64,000 bases of DNA from assembly GCA_902363805.1 (NCBI GenBank), contig CABJBF010000004.1, positions 215,216 through 279,215 on the forward strand, given 5' to 3'. Source of the DNA: Eubacteriaceae bacterium. Lineage in GTDB: Bacteria > Bacillota > Clostridia > Lachnospirales > Lachnospiraceae. Below the pieces are notes generated by a model. That model was not told where the DNA came from, did not search any database, and saw nothing but the letters and a program-made list of their open reading frames with translations. The position numbers were made by a program, and so were the translations under genes. This document shows, one piece after another, positions 61,301 through 64,000 of this stretch. How positions within the stretch are numbered: the first letter of the stretch is position 1; each line of letters starts with the position of its first letter.

Positions 61301-63053
61301 TAGAATTAAACCTAATTTTATACCTGAATCAAATGATAGCGATATGACAGATAAGATTGAATGGAAGGTTGAAACAGGAGAAGAATTTATAAGTTATACA
61401 GTATCAGGTGATGGAAAATACATAGATGTAAAAACATCAGGCACAGGCTGTGGCACAAGTAAAATTGTAGTAAAGGCAGGAACAATTATAAAGACAATAT
61501 ATGTTTATAATGTAATCCCTGGAACAATATCATCTGTTAAAGATGAAAATAACAAAGAAATTGCGAATAAAGGAAATGTGGATATTACTTTGTTAGACAA
61601 AACAAAAATTACAGCTACATTGTCATATCAGCTTGATGTCCCAAGTGGATATGAAGATAAAATATCATACACAAGTGATGATGAGTCAGTTGTAAAGGTT
61701 TGTAATGTTGAAGAAAAAGATGGAGTGACTGAGTGTGAACTTGAAGCTGTAGGTATGGGAAAAGCCGTTATAACTGTCAAATCAAAAGCAGGAGAAGCTG
61801 TAAGGACGTTTAATGTAGTTGTTTCATCTGATAATTTAAAATTAGTAGTAAAGGATCAGAATGATAATATTGTTGAATCCGGTAATAGACTTGATTTGTT
61901 AAATACTAATGGAATTAAGTATAAATACGAATTTAACGAAAATATTGCAAATAAAATGCTTACATCGGTTGTAGAGGACGACAGTATAGTTGAAGTAAGA
62001 AACATTGATACAAATAGAATGACATTTACCTTAGTTGGCAAAAAAACAGGTAAAACAAAAGTTACAATTTATCCTGCAATAGGAAATGAAAAGTGTGGTG
62101 TAACATATGAAGTTGTGGTAGACGGAGATATTTCTAAAATAACATTAGAGAATAAGTCGATAGAATTAGATAGTACATACTGTATATTGACAAGTGTTAC
62201 AAACGTTTTCAATCAATCTATTAAGGATGATATTATGTCTAACATGTCAAGTATTACTACAAATACATTAAAATTTACTTCAAGTAATGAAAATGTTGCG
62301 ACTGTGGACAATTGGGGAAATGTAACCATTATAAGCTTGCCGGATGATAACAGTAAAGTGACAATTTCATGTTGTGCTATGAGAGGTGGCGAGATTGTAA
62401 ATAACACTACAAGAACAGTCACTGTAACTCCAACAAAGAAAAAAGTTTCCAATATTGTTTATAGTGGCAATACAAATATAACTGTTAATGAAAAAACAAA
62501 AATTGATTTGAGTTTTGAACCAGTTAACTCAATGTATAAAGGTGTTGAAGTTTCGTATGTTAACGATGGAAAGAATTTTGTATCTTATGATTATAAAGAT
62601 AAAGAAAAAGCTATCTATGTAACAGGGAAAAAAGCTGGAAAAGCTGCGATAAAGGTTAGAGTAAAATTAGAAAATAATGTTTATATTGAGAAAATAATTG
62701 AATTTAATGTTTCTGATAAAATCACAGATACAACTAAAAATAGTATTTCTGATATTTCAGACACTAAAAATCTTAATAAGATTATAAAATTGAAAGTAAA
62801 ACGAGGAAAGAAAAAGGCAACTTTAACTTGGAGTAAAATCAGTGGAATTACTGGATATCAGATTCAAATGTCAAAGAATGGCAAAAAATATAAGACTATA
62901 AAATTTATTAAGAAATCGTCGACTTCTAAATTTATAAAAAAGAAATTGAAATCAAAGAAAAAAGTGTATTTTAAAATTAGAACTTATATTCAGTCAGGAA
63001 AACAGAAAAAGTATGGAAAATGGAGTAAGGTAAAAGCTGTAAGAATCAAATAA
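58365..63053 (+). CDS. Large secreted LRR_5/Ig-like surface protein
   Basis: A 1562-residue exported protein. A signal peptide (about 1-36) is followed by BspA/TpLRR-type leucine-rich repeats over about residues 80-780: many copies of I..NAF..C..L..V.LP..L..I, such as LKKIHNDAFSRCTKLNNVTLPESL. A long stretch of Ig-like beta domains (Big_2-type motifs, SYTSDDESVVKV, SNENVATVDNWGN) covers about 830-1440, and a fibronectin-III-like module with a very basic end (KLKVKRGKKKATLTWSKISGITGYQIQMSKNGKKYK) closes it. No LPXTG or membrane anchor is seen; the basic C-terminus may bind the wall. BspA-type LRR proteins bind host or bacterial surfaces. The start is behind GGGGAG. Confidence 0.88.
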   Translation: MLRISKRILATILATAMVFTMADYSGIHLLVENVSASTDQNKYSDSKVVNEEIIPDTELRNALKDIISNGNDLTFKELKEYEGDLDLSNYPQIQEVTGLGYMRLVKNMDLSTLSKVKKIDKYEFQMCNLTSIKLPENLEEIDEAAFYRCESLETVVLPDGLKKIHNDAFSRCTKLNNVTLPESLIKIGNGAFSVCESLESIKIPDYINAALENSSDDSVNGLGTGVFDGCTALSNVTFGAAMTAIPAGFFRGTKALRKIAIPEQIIDIRNNAFGESGLYSIDLSKNTKMTTISGNVFNGCSSLYKVILPKSIERIEERAFWGTSVYDSDIFKGLDKLTYIGDYAFLGCKFIEINMPDNIETIGFEAFKKCSLLQKVNFGEYTHEIKENTILSIGSEAFIECYNLTDVHFPSENQDNINFGIEILSKAFKNATNLHNVNFTSSITLIGESAFENCGAIKKEEVCEGRRSVYISKKDIHKTYQEGDTEYRYYTYGNGQEYYELNIGYFNQENFRDSYNKYDSDIEVVLCVPGANKQKVYTHSYTGLEDIDLSNNNRTVFGKNVFKGCINLKTVKLPTEMTEVPEGMFDNCFSNLYGSDDRTVSSLKRENDTWYVGLNKVEFPSTLKKIGVKAFYQCKNLELNNKLPESLEIIDTDAFSGCENIGKLNLPYNLVKIGNNAFNNCSRIIDGVVSKKRGLTECDASALSKIEYIGGGAFANCPFTNFIMNKEGKIKNIMSGTFSNCQFLKDVRFCDSVENVQNNSMSNDVSLKYIDIPDICTINQNFAYGVLTIPVKYRDSFSELSDSCIVKMTEDNISYVPQFSLSVRVVNKDQVVRVNSEVVLPFYTIQKKTWNKIKLVKIGDTKLEYDQDNDSFSGIMDELPMSVTADLNFSHNISATNWTGSGKVNIIAPRIQGKYEADDVPVTVEGDISFILGKGDSGYYVNPCAVSGLYLVDVQANPCKEIIADDSLYINSTNNKKSYRIKPNFIPESNDSDMTDKIEWKVETGEEFISYTVSGDGKYIDVKTSGTGCGTSKIVVKAGTIIKTIYVYNVIPGTISSVKDENNKEIANKGNVDITLLDKTKITATLSYQLDVPSGYEDKISYTSDDESVVKVCNVEEKDGVTECELEAVGMGKAVITVKSKAGEAVRTFNVVVSSDNLKLVVKDQNDNIVESGNRLDLLNTNGIKYKYEFNENIANKMLTSVVEDDSIVEVRNIDTNRMTFTLVGKKTGKTKVTIYPAIGNEKCGVTYEVVVDGDISKITLENKSIELDSTYCILTSVTNVFNQSIKDDIMSNMSSITTNTLKFTSSNENVATVDNWGNVTIISLPDDNSKVTISCCAMRGGEIVNNTTRTVTVTPTKKKVSNIVYSGNTNITVNEKTKIDLSFEPVNSMYKGVEVSYVNDGKNFVSYDYKDKEKAIYVTGKKAGKAAIKVRVKLENNVYIEKIIEFNVSDKITDTTKNSISDISDTKNLNKIIKLKVKRGKKKATLTWSKISGITGYQIQMSKNGKKYKTIKFIKKSSTSKFIKKKLKSKKKVYFKIRTYIQSGKQKKYGKWSKVKAVRIK

Positions 63054-63169
63054 TATTTATAAAGTGTTTATATAGAGAAAGATAAATACTTTGTTATAGA
63101 ATGTTTATAAAAATGATATGTTGAACTAAAAAGAATGCTGGTTTTATATATGTGGTAAATGTGCAATTA

Positions 63170-63197
63170 TTGACAAAAAATGCATATGTGATAATAT
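63170..63197 (+). promoter_or_regulatory. Promoter of ilvN-ilvC
   Basis: TTGACA (63170-63175) and TAATAT (63192-63197) with a 16-bp spacer. The leader is only about 30 nt, so there is no room for a T-box or leader-peptide attenuator ahead of ilvN. Confidence 0.65.
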
Positions 63198-63233
63198 AAA
63201 ATGAGTAAAATAAAAAGAAGGAGTTACTCAAAT

Positions 63234-63716
63234 ATGAATAAAAAAGTTTTATCAGTTTTGGTAGATAATACATCAGGTGTACTTAATAGAGTAGCTGGTT
63301 TGTTCAGCAGAAGAGGTTATAATATTGATAGCTTAACTGTTGGAGTAACACAGGATCCTAGATATTCCAGAATGACAATTGTTGTAACAGGCGATGATGA
63401 TATAATTGAACAGATTATTAAACAGATTGAAAAGCTTGTAGACGTAAATAAGGTTGAGGTACTTGAAGATAATAATTCAGTGTGTAGAGAATTGATTTTA
63501 ACAAAAGTTAAGACAACACCTGAACAGAGACAGCAGGTTATGGCAGTAGCTGATATCTTCAGAGCTAAGATTGTTGACGTTGGTATAGATTCACTTATTA
63601 TTGAATTAACAGGAAATCAGAATAAATTAGATGCATTCTTGAATCTTTTAGCTGATTACGAAATTCTAGAACTTGTAAGAACAGGAATTACAGGTCTTGC
63701 AAGAGGAACAAAATAA
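63234..63716 (+). CDS. ilvN: Acetolactate synthase small subunit
   Basis: This 160-residue regulatory subunit has the N-terminal ACT domain (KVLSVLVDNTSGVLNRVAGLFSRRGYNIDSLTVGVTQD, SRMTIVVTGDD, QIEKLVDVNKVEVL) and the C-terminal IlvN domain (RELILTKVKTTPEQRQQV, DIFRAKIVDVG, ELTGNQNKLDAFLNLL). It gives valine feedback control to the IlvB catalytic subunit, which is not in the window. The start is the ATG at 63234 behind AAGGAG; an ATG at 63201 in frame has no site. ilvC follows 87 bp later, with an ATAAAGCA/TGCTTTAT hairpin between. Confidence 0.95.
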   Translation: MNKKVLSVLVDNTSGVLNRVAGLFSRRGYNIDSLTVGVTQDPRYSRMTIVVTGDDDIIEQIIKQIEKLVDVNKVEVLEDNNSVCRELILTKVKTTPEQRQQVMAVADIFRAKIVDVGIDSLIIELTGNQNKLDAFLNLLADYEILELVRTGITGLARGTK

Positions 63717-63758
63717 TAAACAAAAATTATATCTGTGATAAAGCAGATTGGTTTTTAA

Positions 63759-64000
<242 letters not shown>

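Noticed and set aside
63198..63233. T-box or leader-peptide attenuator before ilvN
   Set aside because: The leader is about 30 nt with no room for such a structure and no run of Val/Leu/Ile codons.

Overview
This is a low-G+C Gram-positive chromosome segment, roughly one third G+C, with AT-rich intergenic regions, strong Shine-Dalgarno sites and TTGACA/TATAAT promoters. Several features point to the Clostridia, most likely a gut Lachnospiraceae-type anaerobe. These are T-box leaders, an infC-rpmI-rplT leader with attenuation, a zinc-type L28, a GerW (YtfJ) sporulation protein beside its DUF2953 partner, a YloU-FakA pair, a giant 2-hydroxyacyl-CoA dehydratase activase homologue, DUF1540 proteins and a tmRNA tag ending in DNLAYAA. 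No rRNA gene is present, so genus and species are not assigned. Both ends are cut: the first gene lacks its 5' part and ilvC at the right end lacks its 3' part.

Layout. 1-4.4 kb: ABC permease remnant, T-box-controlled AlaA-type aminotransferase, flavin reductase, small alarmone synthetase and exonuclease III. 4.4-7.5 kb (minus): a three-gene ABC module consisting of a membrane-anchored protein, an ATPase and a permease. 7.8-10.2 kb: a Gfo/Idh/MocA oxidoreductase, then tmRNA and a formate/nitrite-family channel on the minus strand. 10.5-18.6 kb: lipoprotein, two-component system, hisH-hisF, diacylglycerol-kinase-like enzyme, ung and an ABC-F ATPase. 18.7-22.9 kb (minus): the 1414-residue activase. 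23.2-30.3 kb: rhomboid-like protein with a zinc tail, malQ, lysA, two unknown genes, DUF2953, gerW and an unlisted 47-residue membrane protein. 30.3-34.3 kb: metF, a detached MetH reactivation domain and metH. 34.4-41 kb: rpmB (minus), yloU-fakA, a small membrane protein, guaB, a membrane-anchored trigger-factor-like protein and a decayed CAP-domain fragment. 41-45 kb: T-box-thrS, a DUF1540 protein and infC-rpmI-rplT. 45.3-49.2 kb: a GldA/GldFG/DUF4340-type ABC system. 49.5-56 kb: tRNA-Val, tRNA-Met, ispF, two acyl-transfer-type genes, cysE, cysS, mrnC, rlmB and, on the minus strand, tRNA-Thr. 56.2-63 kb: a secreted multimodular GH16 glucanase and a 1562-residue LRR/Ig-like surface protein. 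63.2-64 kb: ilvN and ilvC.

How the genes work together. Most of the window is core metabolism and information processing: one-carbon and methionine metabolism, lysine, histidine, cysteine and branched-chain amino acids, purines, isoprenoids and translation. Control is largely by RNA. Two T-boxes, an infC attenuator with an AUU start codon and an rpmB leader hairpin can be read directly. The thrS T-box (specifier ACC, T-box UGGA) matches the tRNA-Thr(GGU) with discriminator U found in the same window. Using it as a ruler, the alaA leader reads as a phenylalanine-type T-box.

I did not find a CRISPR array, prophage, insertion sequence, toxin-antitoxin or obvious defence island. The least explained items are the two unknown genes at 26.9-28.6 kb, the rhomboid-like zinc protein, the 47-residue membrane protein, the 46-bp palindrome across the thrS promoter and the minus-strand ABC module.
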